Positions 30,107 through 39,971 of a DNA stretch of 64,000 nt are shown piece by piece. Under the pieces are notes generated by a model, which was not told where the DNA came from, did not search any database, and saw nothing but the letters and a program-made list of their open reading frames with translations. The translations under genes and the position numbers were made by a program. Source of the DNA: Mycolicibacter terrae (GTDB lineage: Bacteria; Actinomycetota; Actinomycetes; Mycobacteriales; Mycobacteriaceae); contig NZ_AP022564.1 of the NCBI RefSeq assembly GCF_010727125.1, positions 2,542,001 through 2,606,000 of the forward strand. Reading direction: 5' to 3'. The stretch's first letter is position 1; every line of letters begins with the position of its first letter.

Positions 30107-30940
30107 CTAGTCCCTGCTGCACTCCGACACGACCGCGTCGGCCAGCTCGGTCCACCGGGGCGTCACCCAATCACCGAAGTCCCGGTCGGTGAGCACCACC
30201 AGCACCCGCTCGATCGCGGGATCTGCCCAGATCAGAGTGCCTGACTGGCCGAAATGACCGTAGGTCCGCGCCGAGTTGGCCGCCCCAGTCCAGTGCGGCG
30301 ACTTGCCGTCGCGGATCTCGAACCCCAGCCCCCAGTCGTTCGGCCGCTGCGGCCCGTAACCGGGCAGCACGCCGTCCAGTCCGGGAAACTGCACGCTGAT
30401 CGCCTCGGCGTGCAGTTGCCGCGACACCGTGACCGGTGCCAGCAGGTCTCCGGCGAACGCGGCCAGGTCGGCGACGGTCGAGGTGGCCCCGAAGCCGGCC
30501 GCCGCGGCGCCACCGTCGAGCCGGCTGGCCGACATCGCCAGCGGTTCGAACACCGCCTCGGTCAGGTAGCGGCCGAACTCGATCCCGGACGCGTCCTGCA
30601 CCGCCTGCGCCAGCACCGCGAAGCCGTGGTTGGAGTACACCCGCCGGGTGCCCGGCTTGGCCAGGACCCGGTCGGAGTCGGCGGAGAGCCCGGACGCGTG
30701 TGCGAGCAGATGCCGCACCGTCGCGCCGGGCGGCCCGGCCGGGGTGTCCAGCTCGACGGCCCCCTCCTCGACCGCGACCTGCACCGCCCGAGCCACCAGC
30801 GGCTTGGTCACCGACGCCAGGTAGAACGGCCGCGAGGTGTCGCCGTGGCTGGCCAGCACCCCCTGCGGACCGATGACGGCGGCGGCCGCGTGGTCCACGG
30901 GCCAGTCATCGAGGACGGCTAGGGTTTCAGCTGCGGACAT
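30107..30940 (-). CDS. Serine hydrolase of the beta-lactamase/PBP-like family
   Basis: The 277-residue protein has the class C-like motifs S-x-x-K in YLASVTKPLV and Y-x-N in VYSNHGF, plus a late HFGQSG segment in place of KTG. It resembles D-aminopeptidase/esterase-type penicillin-binding-like hydrolases (Rv2257c by position). No signal peptide is seen at the chosen ATG (30940), so it is probably cytoplasmic. Substrate is unknown. A longer reading frame upstream lacks homology and a ribosome binding site. Confidence 0.85.
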   Translation of the reverse strand: MSAAETLAVLDDWPVDHAAAAVIGPQGVLASHGDTSRPFYLASVTKPLVARAVQVAVEEGAVELDTPAGPPGATVRHLLAHASGLSADSDRVLAKPGTRRVYSNHGFAVLAQAVQDASGIEFGRYLTEAVFEPLAMSASRLDGGAAAAGFGATSTVADLAAFAGDLLAPVTVSRQLHAEAISVQFPGLDGVLPGYGPQRPNDWGLGFEIRDGKSPHWTGAANSARTYGHFGQSGTLIWADPAIERVLVVLTDRDFGDWVTPRWTELADAVVSECSRD

Positions 30941-31083
30941 CGGCAGCCAGCCTAGCTTCGGGCTCTGCTCCTGCCGCGCACCGCGCAGGGTCCGTTCCGG
31001 TCGAAGTAAGTCCGCAGATGTCAAGACTTCGGCGGTAGCGCGGGCCATGCTGGAGTGGCACCCCGTGGAAAGGAAGACCACCC

Positions 31084-32880
31084 GTGAGCTTTGACACCGT
31101 GATACGCGACGGCCGGTGGTTCGACGGCACCGGCGCCCCGTCGGCGATCCGCAACATCGGTATCCGCGACGGCCACATCGCCGCGATCACCGCCGACCCT
31201 CTCGACGAGGCGGGCTGCGGCCAGGTGATCGACGCCGCCGGCAAATGGGTGCTGCCCGGGCTGATCGACATCCACACCCACTACGACGTCGAGATTCTCG
31301 CCGCCCCGTCGCTGTCGGAGTCGTTACGCCACGGCGTCACGACGGTGCTGGTGGGCTCCTGCTCACTGTCCATCATCCATGTCGACGGTCAGGATGCCGG
31401 CGACCTGTTCGGACGGGTGGAGGCCATCCCGCGCCAGTACGTGGTCGACACCATTGACCGGTTCAAGACCTGGTCGAGCTGTGCGGACTACATCGCCAGC
31501 CTCGAGCAGCTGCCGCTGGGCCCGAACGTGACCGCGTTCATCGGGCATTCGGACATGCGCACCGCGACAATGGGACTCGACCGCGCCACCCGCGCCGACG
31601 TGCGGCCCACGGCGGCCGAGCAGGCCCGCATGGAGCAGATGCTCGACGAGGCGCTGCAGGCGGGGTTTGTCGGAATGTCTTCCCAGCAGCTGCTTTTCGA
31701 CAAGATCGATGGCGATACCTGCCGCTCGCGCACCCTGCCGTCGACGTATGCCAAGCCGAAGGAACTGCGCCGGCTCAAGTCGAAGCTGCGCCGCAGCGGA
31801 CGGATTCTGCAGGCCGGCCCGGACGTCAAGAACCCGTTCGACGTGCTGTCACAACTGGCCCAGGCCCTGGGGATCTTCCGCCGCCCGCTCAAGACCAGCC
31901 TGCTGGCCGCCGCCGACGTCAAGAGCAATCCGCTGGCTATCCCGGCGATGATCAAGGCGTCGCGCATGCTGAACAAGCTGGGCGGTGACTTCCGTTGGCA
32001 GCACCTGCCGGTGCCGTTCGAGGTGTACGCCGATGGCATCGACCTGGTGATCTTCGAAGAGTTCGGCTCCGGCGCCGAGGCACTGCACCTGCGGGAGTAC
32101 GTCGAACGCGACGAGCTGATGCGCGACGAGGGTTACCGGCGGCGCTTCCGCAAGGACTACGCGAACAAGTACGGTCCGCGGGTCTGGCATCGTGACTTCT
32201 TCGACGCCGAGATCGTCGACTGCCCCGACGCGTCGGTGATCGGCAAGTCGTTCGGTCAGGTCGGGGTGGACCGCGGCGGGGTGCACCCGGTCGACGCGTT
32301 CCTCGACCTGGTGCTCGAACACGGCACCGCGCTGCGTTGGCACACCACGATCTCCAACCACCGGCCCGAGGTACTCAAGAAGATCGCCCGAGAGCCCGGG
32401 ATCCAGATGGGTTTTTCGGATGCGGGCGCACACCTGCGCAACATGGCGTTCTACAACATGGGCCTGCGGTTGCTGCGCCACGTCACCGCTGCCGAGCAGG
32501 CCGGGCAGCCGTTCCTGACCGTCGAGCAGGCGGTGCACCGGCTGACCGGCGAACTGGCCGACTGGTACCGCATCGACGCAGGGCACCTGCGGGTCGGCGA
32601 TCGTGCCGACGTACTGGTCGTCGACCCCGCCCACCTCGACGCCACGCTGGACGCCTACGTCGAGGAACCCTTCGCGCAGTACGGCGGAATGTCGCGCATG
32701 GTGAACCGCAACGACCAGACCGTGACGGCCGTGTTCGTCTCCGGGCGCGCGGTGTTCCTGAACGGCCGGTCCACCGACGTGCTCGGCACGCAACGCACCG
32801 GAAGTTTCCTGCGCGCCGATACCCGCACCCCCGCGGTCGCGGCGCAAGCCACAGCGCAGGGCGCCGCACCGGGCACCTAA
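31084..32880 (+). CDS. Amidohydrolase, N-acyl-D-amino-acid deacylase-like
   Basis: The 598-residue metal-dependent hydrolase has [15 protein letters not shown] (H64 and H66 as metal ligands) and a composite beta-sandwich at both ends. A late segment [16 protein letters not shown] is typical of D-aminoacylase/dihydroorotase-type enzymes. Substrate specificity is not readable. The GTG start follows AAAGGAAG. mscR starts 10 nt downstream, so they are likely cotranscribed. I do not recall it at this spot in M. tuberculosis; Rv2913c is a similar protein elsewhere in that genome. Confidence 0.85.
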   Translation: MSFDTVIRDGRWFDGTGAPSAIRNIGIRDGHIAAITADPLDEAGCGQVIDAAGKWVLPGLIDIHTHYDVEILAAPSLSESLRHGVTTVLVGSCSLSIIHVDGQDAGDLFGRVEAIPRQYVVDTIDRFKTWSSCADYIASLEQLPLGPNVTAFIGHSDMRTATMGLDRATRADVRPTAAEQARMEQMLDEALQAGFVGMSSQQLLFDKIDGDTCRSRTLPSTYAKPKELRRLKSKLRRSGRILQAGPDVKNPFDVLSQLAQALGIFRRPLKTSLLAAADVKSNPLAIPAMIKASRMLNKLGGDFRWQHLPVPFEVYADGIDLVIFEEFGSGAEALHLREYVERDELMRDEGYRRRFRKDYANKYGPRVWHRDFFDAEIVDCPDASVIGKSFGQVGVDRGGVHPVDAFLDLVLEHGTALRWHTTISNHRPEVLKKIAREPGIQMGFSDAGAHLRNMAFYNMGLRLLRHVTAAEQAGQPFLTVEQAVHRLTGELADWYRIDAGHLRVGDRADVLVVDPAHLDATLDAYVEEPFAQYGGMSRMVNRNDQTVTAVFVSGRAVFLNGRSTDVLGTQRTGSFLRADTRTPAVAAQATAQGAAPGT

Positions 32881-32890
32881 GGTTGTCCCC

Positions 32891-33976
32891 ATGAGTCAGA
32901 CAGTGCGCGGCGTGATCTCCCGCGAAAAGGGCAAACCGGTCGAGGTCACCGATATCGTGATCCCCGATCCGGGCCCTAACGACGTCGTCGTGGCCATCAC
33001 CGCCTGCGGGGTGTGCCACACCGACCTGACCTACCGGGACGGCGGCATCAACGACTCCTACCCGTTCCTGCTGGGCCACGAGGCCGCCGGCACCGTCGAG
33101 GCGGTGGGTTCGGCGGTGACCGCGGTCGAGCCCGGAGACTTCGTGATCCTGAACTGGCGTGCGGTGTGCGGGCAGTGCCGGGCCTGCAAGCGCGGCCGGC
33201 CGCACCTGTGCTTCGACACCTTCAACGCGTCGGTCCCGATGACGCTGGCCGACGGCACCGAACTCACCCCGGCGCTGGGTATCGGAGCATTCGCCGACAA
33301 GACCCTGGTGCACGAAGGGCAGTGCACCAAGGTCGATCCGGCCGCCGATCCCGCGGTGGCCGGGCTGCTGGGCTGCGGGGTGATGGCCGGTCTGGGCGCG
33401 GCGATCAACACCGGCGGCGTCACCCGCGACGACACCGTGGCGGTGATCGGCTGCGGCGGCGTGGGCGATGCTGCGATCGCCGGTGCGGCCCTGGTGGGTG
33501 CCCGGCGCATCATCGCCGTCGACACCGACGAGACCAAGCTGGCCTGGGCCCGCGACTTCGGCGCCACCGACACCGTCAACGCCCGCACCCAGGACCCGGT
33601 CGAGACGATCCAGCAGCTCACCGACGGTTTCGGCGCCGACGTGGTGATCGATGCGGTGGGCCGCCCGGAGACCTGGAAGCAGGCGTTCTACGCCCGCGAC
33701 CTGGCGGGAACCGTTGTGCTGGTGGGTGTTCCGACGCCCGACATGCGCCTGGAGATGCCGCTGGTCGACTTCTTCTCCCACGGCGGGTCGCTGAAGTCGT
33801 CCTGGTACGGCGACTGCCTGCCCGAACGCGACTTCCCGACCCTGATCAGCCTGTACCTGCAGGGCCGGTTGCCGCTGGAGAGATTCGTCTCCGAACGCAT
33901 CGGTCTCGACGACATCGAGGAAGCCTTCCACAAAATGCACGACGGCAAGGTGCTGCGTTCGGTGGTGGTGCTGTGA
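32891..33976 (+). CDS. mscR: S-nitrosomycothiol reductase / mycothiol-dependent formaldehyde dehydrogenase
   Basis: The 361-residue class III-like zinc alcohol dehydrogenase has catalytic-zinc ligands in CGVCHTD and GHEAAG, and a structural zinc set in [15 protein letters not shown]. The NAD-binding fold is [12 protein letters not shown]. It matches MscR (Rv2259), which reduces S-nitrosomycothiol and oxidises the mycothiol-formaldehyde adduct. The metallo-hydrolase gene overlaps its stop by 4 nt, a conserved pairing. It belongs with the amidohydrolase upstream. Confidence 0.94.
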   Translation: MSQTVRGVISREKGKPVEVTDIVIPDPGPNDVVVAITACGVCHTDLTYRDGGINDSYPFLLGHEAAGTVEAVGSAVTAVEPGDFVILNWRAVCGQCRACKRGRPHLCFDTFNASVPMTLADGTELTPALGIGAFADKTLVHEGQCTKVDPAADPAVAGLLGCGVMAGLGAAINTGGVTRDDTVAVIGCGGVGDAAIAGAALVGARRIIAVDTDETKLAWARDFGATDTVNARTQDPVETIQQLTDGFGADVVIDAVGRPETWKQAFYARDLAGTVVLVGVPTPDMRLEMPLVDFFSHGGSLKSSWYGDCLPERDFPTLISLYLQGRLPLERFVSERIGLDDIEEAFHKMHDGKVLRSVVVL

Positions 33977-34596
33977 GCGGCATCGAGCGCGTCGTCACCC
34001 ACGGCACCTTCGAACTCGACGGTGGCAGTTGGGAAGTCGACAACAACATCTGGATCGTCGGTGACGACTCGGAGGTGGTGGTCTTCGACGCCGCCCACGA
34101 TGCGGCCCCGATCCTCGATGCGGTCGGCGGTCGCAGGGTGACGGCGGTGGTGTGTACGCACGGGCACAACGACCACATCACGGTGGCGCCGGAGCTGGGC
34201 GAAGCCCTCGATGCCCCGGTGCTGCTGCATCCGGCCGACGAGATGCTGTGGCGGATGACGCATCCGGACAGCAACTTCGAGCCGATCTCGGAGAACCAGA
34301 CGCTGCGGGTGGCCGGCACCGAGCTACGGGCACTGCACACCCCGGGTCACTCGCCGGGCTCGGTGTGCTGGTACGCGCCGGATCTGGGCGCGGTGTTCAG
34401 CGGCGACACGTTGTTCTCCGGTGGTCCGGGAGCCACCGGGCGCTCGTTTTCGGACTTCCCGACGATCCTGGCGTCGATCTCCGAGCAGCTCGGCAAGCTG
34501 CCGGCCGACACCGTCGTCTATACCGGCCATGGGGACAACACCCGTATCGGTGACGAACTGGTCAACTACGACGACTGGGTGGCCCGCGGCCACTGA
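33973..34596 (+). CDS. MBL-fold metallo-hydrolase, partner of MscR
   Basis: The 207-residue glyoxalase-II-like hydrolase has the metal motif CTHGHNDHI, with later ligands in [16 protein letters not shown] and YTGHGD. It overlaps mscR at GTGA (33973-33976). In the mycothiol formaldehyde pathway such a protein (Rv2260) probably hydrolyses the S-formyl-mycothiol product. That role is inference from pairing. Confidence 0.9.
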   Translation: MSGIERVVTHGTFELDGGSWEVDNNIWIVGDDSEVVVFDAAHDAAPILDAVGGRRVTAVVCTHGHNDHITVAPELGEALDAPVLLHPADEMLWRMTHPDSNFEPISENQTLRVAGTELRALHTPGHSPGSVCWYAPDLGAVFSGDTLFSGGPGATGRSFSDFPTILASISEQLGKLPADTVVYTGHGDNTRIGDELVNYDDWVARGH

Positions 34597-34657
34597 CGAT
34601 GCACCGCGAGGAACGAGCGGTGAAGAGGAAGCGGCCCCACAACACAGCCACTGATCC

Positions 34658-35347
34658 TCAGCGTCCGTCGAGGATTCGCCGCTTCTCGGTCTCGAACTCA
34701 GCTTGCGTCAATGCCCCGCAATCACGCAGTGCCGTAATCGTTTTGAGCTGCTCGATACGCACGCCCTCGCCGTCGGGAAAGAATTCCGCGCCGGCCGGCG
34801 CCGGGCGGCGGCGGGGGGCCGGGCGGAACCGTGCTCCGATCACGCCCACGACGCCGACCGCGAACACCACCGGGAACACCCACACCAGCGACCCGTGGGC
34901 ACTGGGGGCTCCAAAGGCCAGCCGCGGGGCGATGAATCCGCCGACCTCCCCATTGGTGGTGATCTGATAATCGCCCGCCGCCGCCACCCGCATCCGCCAC
35001 AGCCGTCGCCGGGTGTCGTTGTTGACCGTCGTGGTGCCCCCGATGCTCTCCTCGAACTCCGGGTCGGCCACCCCGGCCGGCGACTGCACGTCCACGCTCA
35101 GCGGCGGCACCGGCAGGCCGCCGCCGCTGGGACTGGAGATCACCTTGGTATGCAGACTCACCGTCACCTCACCCGCCGGCAACCGGACGCTGCCGGTCCC
35201 CGGGATGGGCACCTCGCCGTACGCGTTGTAGCGGTCCAGCACGAACGCGTTGAGGGCCAGCGCGACCACGAAACCGACGACGCCGACGATCATCAGGGCC
35301 ACCGAGACCGGGACCGCAACCCGTCGGATCGCCCGCGCAGCGCTCAT
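34658..35347 (-). CDS. Two-TM membrane protein with C-terminal SHOCT domain
   Basis: The 229-residue protein has TM1 at about residues 9-33 (VAVPVSVALMIVGVVGFVVAL), an extracytoplasmic beta-rich domain of about 110 residues, and TM2 at about 150-172 (LVWVFPVVFAVGVVGVIGA). A cytoplasmic SHOCT tail ends it (LKTITALRDCGALTQAEFETEKRRIL). SHOCT is a short oligomerisation/targeting motif. Function is unknown. A much longer frame through this region is antisense to the methyltransferase gene beyond 35347 and is not used. Confidence 0.83.
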   Translation of the reverse strand: MSAARAIRRVAVPVSVALMIVGVVGFVVALALNAFVLDRYNAYGEVPIPGTGSVRLPAGEVTVSLHTKVISSPSGGGLPVPPLSVDVQSPAGVADPEFEESIGGTTTVNNDTRRRLWRMRVAAAGDYQITTNGEVGGFIAPRLAFGAPSAHGSLVWVFPVVFAVGVVGVIGARFRPAPRRRPAPAGAEFFPDGEGVRIEQLKTITALRDCGALTQAEFETEKRRILDGR

Positions 35348-35461
35348 TCGGGCAGTGTGCCACGCCGGCACCCGGGCAGATCCCGTCGACGCCGAACCGG
35401 CTTCCGCCGCATTCGCTACCGTCGGGGTGTCGGCGAAAACCTGCGGCGGTCGGAGGTGGAC

Positions 35462-36541
35462 ATGCCAGAGTCGAGCATCGTCGTCCGTCCGGAGCCTGCC
35501 GGAACCCCCTCGAGGCGATTGCAGGCTGCCGGGCTGGCCCATGCCACCACTGTGTTCGAGCAGCTGGCGGCGACGGTTCCACTGCCCCCCGCCCCGCGCC
35601 CGATCGTCGTCGCCGACTACGGCGCGGCCACCGGTTACAACTCCTTGCTCCCGATCGGCGCCGCCATCGCGGCCTTCCGCCGGCGCACCCGGCCCGACCA
35701 CGCCGTACTGGTGACCCACACCGACCTGCCCGACAACGACTTCACCGCGCTGTTCAGGACGCTGGCCGACGATCCGGACAGCTACACCCGCAAGGACGCG
35801 GCCAGCTTCCCCTCCGCGATCGGCCGGTCTTTCTACGCCCAGATCCTGCCGTCGCAGAGCGTCAATCTGGGCTGGACATCCTGGGCGACGATGTGGTTGC
35901 GCCCGCCCGCCGAGGAGCTGCCCGAATTCGATGACCACGTCCATGTCGACCACAGCGACGATGCCGCCGCGCGCCAGGAGTATCTGCGCCGGGCCGCCCA
36001 GGACTGGCATGACTTCCTGGCCTTCCGCGGCCGGGAACTGGCCCCCGGCGGCAAGCTGCTGGTATTGACCGCTGGGGTCGACGCGGCGGGCCGTTCCGGC
36101 TACCAGCCCGTGCTCGACGCGATCGTCACGGTCCTCGACGAGCAGGTGCGCGAGGGCTTTCTGAGCCGCGACGAGCTCGCCCGGATGACGATCCCGGTGC
36201 TCGGCCGCAGCGAGAAGGAGCTGCGCGCACCGTTCGCCCCGGCCGGGCGGTTCGAAGCGCTGACAATCGAGCAGTTGGAGGTCTTCGACGCCGAGGACCG
36301 GTTCTGGAGCCGCTATCAGCTCGACCGGGACGCAGGCGCACTCGGCACCCAATGGGCCACCTTCACCAGCGCCGCGATCTTCCCGACGCTGGCCGCCGCG
36401 CTGGCCAGCCGGCCCGGCGACCCGCGGGCGGCCGAGTTCGTCCAGCGTTTGGAAGCCGGTGTCGCCGCCCGGCTCGCGAACAGCCCGCAGCAGGTGCAGA
36501 TTCCGCTGGCGCTGGTGGTGCTGGCCAAGCGAGCGGGGTGA
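35462..36541 (+). CDS. SAM-dependent methyltransferase, SABATH-like
   Basis: The 359-residue protein resembles the SABATH (salicylate/benzoate carboxyl) methyltransferase fold. The N-terminal SAM site is PIVVADYGAATGYNSLLPI, with VTHTDLPDNDFTALFRTL next. PSAIGRSFYAQILPSQSVNLGWTSW corresponds to the substrate/aromatic region, and ELAPGGKLLVLTAGVD follows. Plant members methylate carboxylates; bacterial members are little studied. The ATG at 35462 (GGAGGTGG upstream) is chosen over longer frames. It converges with the Hsp70-like gene 3 nt away. Confidence 0.82.
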   Translation: MPESSIVVRPEPAGTPSRRLQAAGLAHATTVFEQLAATVPLPPAPRPIVVADYGAATGYNSLLPIGAAIAAFRRRTRPDHAVLVTHTDLPDNDFTALFRTLADDPDSYTRKDAASFPSAIGRSFYAQILPSQSVNLGWTSWATMWLRPPAEELPEFDDHVHVDHSDDAAARQEYLRRAAQDWHDFLAFRGRELAPGGKLLVLTAGVDAAGRSGYQPVLDAIVTVLDEQVREGFLSRDELARMTIPVLGRSEKELRAPFAPAGRFEALTIEQLEVFDAEDRFWSRYQLDRDAGALGTQWATFTSAAIFPTLAAALASRPGDPRAAEFVQRLEAGVAARLANSPQQVQIPLALVVLAKRAG

Positions 36542-36544
36542 CAG

Positions 36545-38083
36545 CTACGGGCCGGCCGGGGCCTCGGTGGGTTCCGGAGCCGGGTAGGCGGGGCTTGCCG
36601 GGGCCTCCGGAATCCCCGGCGTGGCAGGCGGAATCGGCTCGGGGCGGGGCGCGAACGCCGGTGGCGGCTCGACGGTCGGCGAGGTGGTGGTGGTCGTGGC
36701 CGACACCATCGTCGGCACTCCGGAGTCCGGTTCGCCGTCGGAGGCGTGCCGTAGCACCAGCACGGCCAGCGTGCCCAACAGCATCGCGACCAGTGCGGCC
36801 AGGATGACCACCGGCACCGGCCGGCGATACCACTGGACGCCACCGCGGACGCCGATCTCCTCGGGTTCCGGCGCGGCAGGCTGGCGCGGCGGTACCGGGG
36901 CCGGCCGGGCCGGCGGCGGCGTGATCAGAGGTTTCAGCGCCGCGTCCGGCGGGTTGTCGGCCGGCGGCGGTGGGGGTTCTACCGGCGGTGGGACGGTCTC
37001 GGGGAACGGTGGCGGCTCGGCCGGCGGCGGCGTCTTCTTCGGGGTGGCCACCACATTGCCGGCGACGCTCAGCGCGGCGCCGATGGCTGCGGTCAGCTGT
37101 GGTCGAGGCGAGCTGATGACGGGGGCCCCGAAGCGTTGCGACAGCCCGTTCGTGACGGTCGGCATGTTGGCCCCGCCACCGACAGACACGATCGCCGACA
37201 GGTCGTCGGGTGTAATGCTGTTGTCGTCCAAGGTGTTCTGCAACACCGTGAAGAATCCGTCGAGCGGTTGGCGCAGCGCCTCGTCGAGTTCGGCGCGGGT
37301 CAGCCAGACACCGCCGTGAAATCCCGCGAGCTCGGCCACCGTCTCGGTCGACAGTTGCTCCTTGGCATCGCGGCACTGGTTGCGCAACCTGGTCAGCGAC
37401 CCGACCGTCGGGGGTCCGTCGCCGTTGCCGCCCAGATCGGCCACCACATGGTCCAGCAGCGCCTGATCGATCACATCGCCTGAGAACGTCGTGATGCGGC
37501 GGGTGGCGCCGACCGGTTCGCAACCACGCCCGGCGTCGACCAGGCTGATGTTGGTTCCGCTGCCGCCGAAGTCGCACACCGCGATGACGCCGTGGTCGGG
37601 CAGGCCCGGATTGGCCCGCAGAGCGGTCAGCACCGCCGTGGTGTCCGAGATCAGTGTCACCGGATGCTGTGCCCACTCCGAGACCCGCCCCAACGCCGTA
37701 CGCAGTGCCGCGACGGCCTCCCGCGACCAGTGGGCGGGGTGGGTCACCGCCACCGCGGGAGGGATCGGCCGTCCCTCGGTCGCCGCGTAGGCCAGCGCGT
37801 GCAGTCCGTCGCCGAGCAGTTGCTCGGCGCGGTGGGTGGAACCGTCACCGGCCACCACCGGCCCGCCGCCGCCGACCCGGTCGACGAAGTCGGTCACCAC
37901 CAAACCGCGTTCGTCGAGGGCGGCATTGACCGCGGAATTCTCCGACGGCATGCCGATCTGGGAGGGGCGATCGCGGAACAGCGTCAGCACCGGCCGGCGG
38001 GTGATAGCGCGATCGGCGGTGACCGCCGCCAGAGTGGTCGCTCCGACGGACATGCCCATCGCGGGGCCTGTGTCATGCGCCAT
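36545..38083 (-). CDS. Hsp70-like membrane protein with Pro-rich segments
   Basis: The 512-residue protein has an actin-like/Hsp70 ATPase region of about 330 residues, with phosphate loop VCDFGGSGTNISLVDAG near residue 171 and adenosine motif VSVGGGANMP near 297. It lacks a DnaK substrate-binding domain. Instead a long Pro-rich linker (about 340-420) leads to one transmembrane helix (about 430-450, VILAALVAMLLGTLAVLVL) and a Thr/Pro-rich outer tail. This is a mycobacterial membrane-anchored Hsp70-like architecture (compare Rv2264c). Function is unknown. The start at 38083 is one of three close in-frame ATGs. Confidence 0.78.
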   Translation of the reverse strand: MAHDTGPAMGMSVGATTLAAVTADRAITRRPVLTLFRDRPSQIGMPSENSAVNAALDERGLVVTDFVDRVGGGGPVVAGDGSTHRAEQLLGDGLHALAYAATEGRPIPPAVAVTHPAHWSREAVAALRTALGRVSEWAQHPVTLISDTTAVLTALRANPGLPDHGVIAVCDFGGSGTNISLVDAGRGCEPVGATRRITTFSGDVIDQALLDHVVADLGGNGDGPPTVGSLTRLRNQCRDAKEQLSTETVAELAGFHGGVWLTRAELDEALRQPLDGFFTVLQNTLDDNSITPDDLSAIVSVGGGANMPTVTNGLSQRFGAPVISSPRPQLTAAIGAALSVAGNVVATPKKTPPPAEPPPFPETVPPPVEPPPPPADNPPDAALKPLITPPPARPAPVPPRQPAAPEPEEIGVRGGVQWYRRPVPVVILAALVAMLLGTLAVLVLRHASDGEPDSGVPTMVSATTTTTSPTVEPPPAFAPRPEPIPPATPGIPEAPASPAYPAPEPTEAPAGP

Positions 38084-38479
38084 GCTGTCCCGTCCACGGT
38101 GTCCACCGGCGGTCGAACGCACCGGATCGTCAGCAATTTTATCGATGAACATTCGGTTTACCCGGCATTGCAGCGCCATTGGTGCGCCGAACGGCTCGCG
38201 GTGAGGCCCGCGACAGGCACCGGAGACCCGGGGGGTGCTGTCGCGTGGTGAGTTTGCTCCAGGACCGATCCAGCGCCGATACCGGGTGGTCGGCCCGTCG
38301 AAACCAGCCGGACACGGGACGGTAACCGCACGCTAACCGCAGCGGGTCTCAGTCGTGGTTCAGACCTTCGACATGATCTGCACAGCGGTGCGAGAACCCG
38401 TCGCCTGAGGACCCGCTATTACGTGAATTCCCAGCATTGTATGCCTACATCGCGCCACGACTTATGCCACCATGTACGG
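38084..38479. other. Intergenic region upstream of the cutinase genes
   Basis: About 400 bases between divergent genes. A locally AT-richer patch (about 38130-38160) could hold the promoter of the Hsp70-like gene. In-frame ATG codons at 38423 and 38441 would extend the first cutinase but add a non-signal N-terminus. No RNA gene, repeat or other conserved frame was recognised. Confidence 0.45.
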
Positions 38480-39154
38480 GTGAACACACCCCGGATCCTT
38501 CGCTCCCTCGGTGTGGTGCTGGCGCTGACCTGGCTGCTGCAGAGCACCACCGTCACCCCTCCCTCCGCCTCCGCCGAGCCCTGTCCCGATGTCCAAGTCT
38601 TGTTTGCTAGAGGCACGGACGAGGCCGTCGGGATCGGCGAGACCGGGCAAGCATTCGTCGACGCGCTCCGGCCCCGTATCGGTGAGCGTTCCATGGACGT
38701 CTACGCGGTCGACTACCCCGCCACCAACGACTGGCCGACCGGTATTCAGGGCATCCGCGACGCCACCGCCCACATCGAGGCCACCGCGGCGAATTGCCCC
38801 AAGACCAAGATGGTGCTCAGCGGCTTCTCGCAGGGCGCCGCGGTGATGGGGTTCTCCACCGCCAATGCCATCCCGGACGGGGTGGAAGGGGTCGATGTAC
38901 CACGGCCGATGCCCCCCGAGGTGGCTGACCATGTCGCCGCCGTAGTCCTCTTCGGCACCCCGAACGAGCGGGCGATGAACTTCCTGGGCCAGCCGCCTGT
39001 GGTCATCGGTCCCGCCTACATGGCCAAGACCATCCAGCTGTGCACGCCGGAAGACCCGGTCTGCTCGGAGGGAATGAATTTTGCGGCCCACGCACCGGGC
39101 GCCTACGACGGGATCGCCGACGAAGGTGCCGCTTACGCGGCAAACCGGCTGTAA
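38480..39154 (+). CDS. Secreted cutinase-family serine esterase, first copy
   Basis: The 224-residue product from the GTG at 38480 has a signal peptide (ILRSLGVVLALTWLLQST, cleavage near ASAEP). The mature alpha/beta-hydrolase has the nucleophile elbow GFSQGAAV, the acid in EDPVCSEG and the His in AAHAPGAY, with paired Cys near both ends. Mycobacterial cutinase-like proteins hydrolyse lipids and esters rather than cutin. A second cutinase gene lies 160 nt downstream. The precise start is uncertain because there is no strong ribosome binding site. Confidence 0.88.
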   Translation: MNTPRILRSLGVVLALTWLLQSTTVTPPSASAEPCPDVQVLFARGTDEAVGIGETGQAFVDALRPRIGERSMDVYAVDYPATNDWPTGIQGIRDATAHIEATAANCPKTKMVLSGFSQGAAVMGFSTANAIPDGVEGVDVPRPMPPEVADHVAAVVLFGTPNERAMNFLGQPPVVIGPAYMAKTIQLCTPEDPVCSEGMNFAAHAPGAYDGIADEGAAYAANRL

Positions 39155-39314
39155 CCACCGTGTTCACCGGCCGGTACCCGCGCTGCGGTTTGCTGATGGC
39201 ATCGCCGTCCGTGCCGGCCGGCGGCGGCTCGCACGGCCCAGGTGATGGCCTCGACGACGGTGGAATACCGACCCGCGGGCGGCTCGCGGGGCGGCGGCAT
39301 GTCAGCATTCAAGG

Positions 39315-39962
39315 ATGACTCTGCGTGACACCGTTCGCACCGTCGCTGCCCCGCTGATGCTGGCGGGGGCGCTGCTGGGTACGCCGGCGGGCACGCCGGG
39401 CGCCGCCGCCGAACCCTGCCCGGACACCGAGGTGGTGTTCGCCCGTGGCTCGGGGCAGCCCCCCGGTCTCGGTGACGTCGGGGAGGCTTTCGTCGCGTCA
39501 CTCAAGGAGCAGCTGTCCGGCCGCGACGTGCAGGTCTACCCGGTCGAATACCCGGCGAGCACCGACTACCGCAACAGCGCGCTGCTCGGTGAGAACGACG
39601 CCACCGCGCACATCCAGGCCACCATCGCCAACTGCCCGAACACCAAACTCGTGCTCGGCGGTTACTCGCAGGGCGCGAGCGTGATCGAGATGTCGAGCAA
39701 TTCGCTGCCGCCGGCGGTCGCCCGCCATGTCGTCGCGGTGGCGCTCTTCGGCACGCCGTCGAGTCCGTACTCCACCTCACTGTGGGGTGGCCCGCTGCCG
39801 GTGCTCGCCGCGTCGTACCACCCCAAGAGCATCACCTTCTGCCTCGCCGGTGACATCTACTGCGAAGAGAGCGGCAGCGTGGTCCCGCACCTGATGTATG
39901 TGCAGGACGGCAAGGCCGACGAGGGTGCCGCGTTCGCCGCGAATCGCCTGACGATCAGCTAG
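39315..39962 (+). CDS. Secreted cutinase-family serine esterase, second copy
   Basis: The 215-residue protein has a signal peptide (VAAPLMLAGALLGTPAG, cleavage near AAAEP) and mature catalytic motifs GGYSQGASV (Ser), GDIYCEESG (Asp) and VPHLMYV (His). Sequence likeness to the preceding cutinase (PCPD-VFARG, NDATAHI/RDATAHIE, DEGAAxAANRL) marks a tandem duplication. It probably has its own promoter in the 160-nt gap. It converges with the ThDP-enzyme gene 9 nt away. Confidence 0.92.
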   Translation: MTLRDTVRTVAAPLMLAGALLGTPAGTPGAAAEPCPDTEVVFARGSGQPPGLGDVGEAFVASLKEQLSGRDVQVYPVEYPASTDYRNSALLGENDATAHIQATIANCPNTKLVLGGYSQGASVIEMSSNSLPPAVARHVVAVALFGTPSSPYSTSLWGGPLPVLAASYHPKSITFCLAGDIYCEESGSVVPHLMYVQDGKADEGAAFAANRLTIS

Positions 39963-39971
39963 ACCGCGGGG

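Noticed and set aside
32483..33940. 485-codon open frame opposite mscR
   Set aside because: Low-complexity Arg/Gly/Val-rich translation typical of antisense GC-rich frames.
34658..36352. 564-codon minus-strand frame covering both the SHOCT protein and the methyltransferase region
   Set aside because: Only the part up to 35347 encodes the membrane/SHOCT protein; the upstream part is antisense to the methyltransferase.
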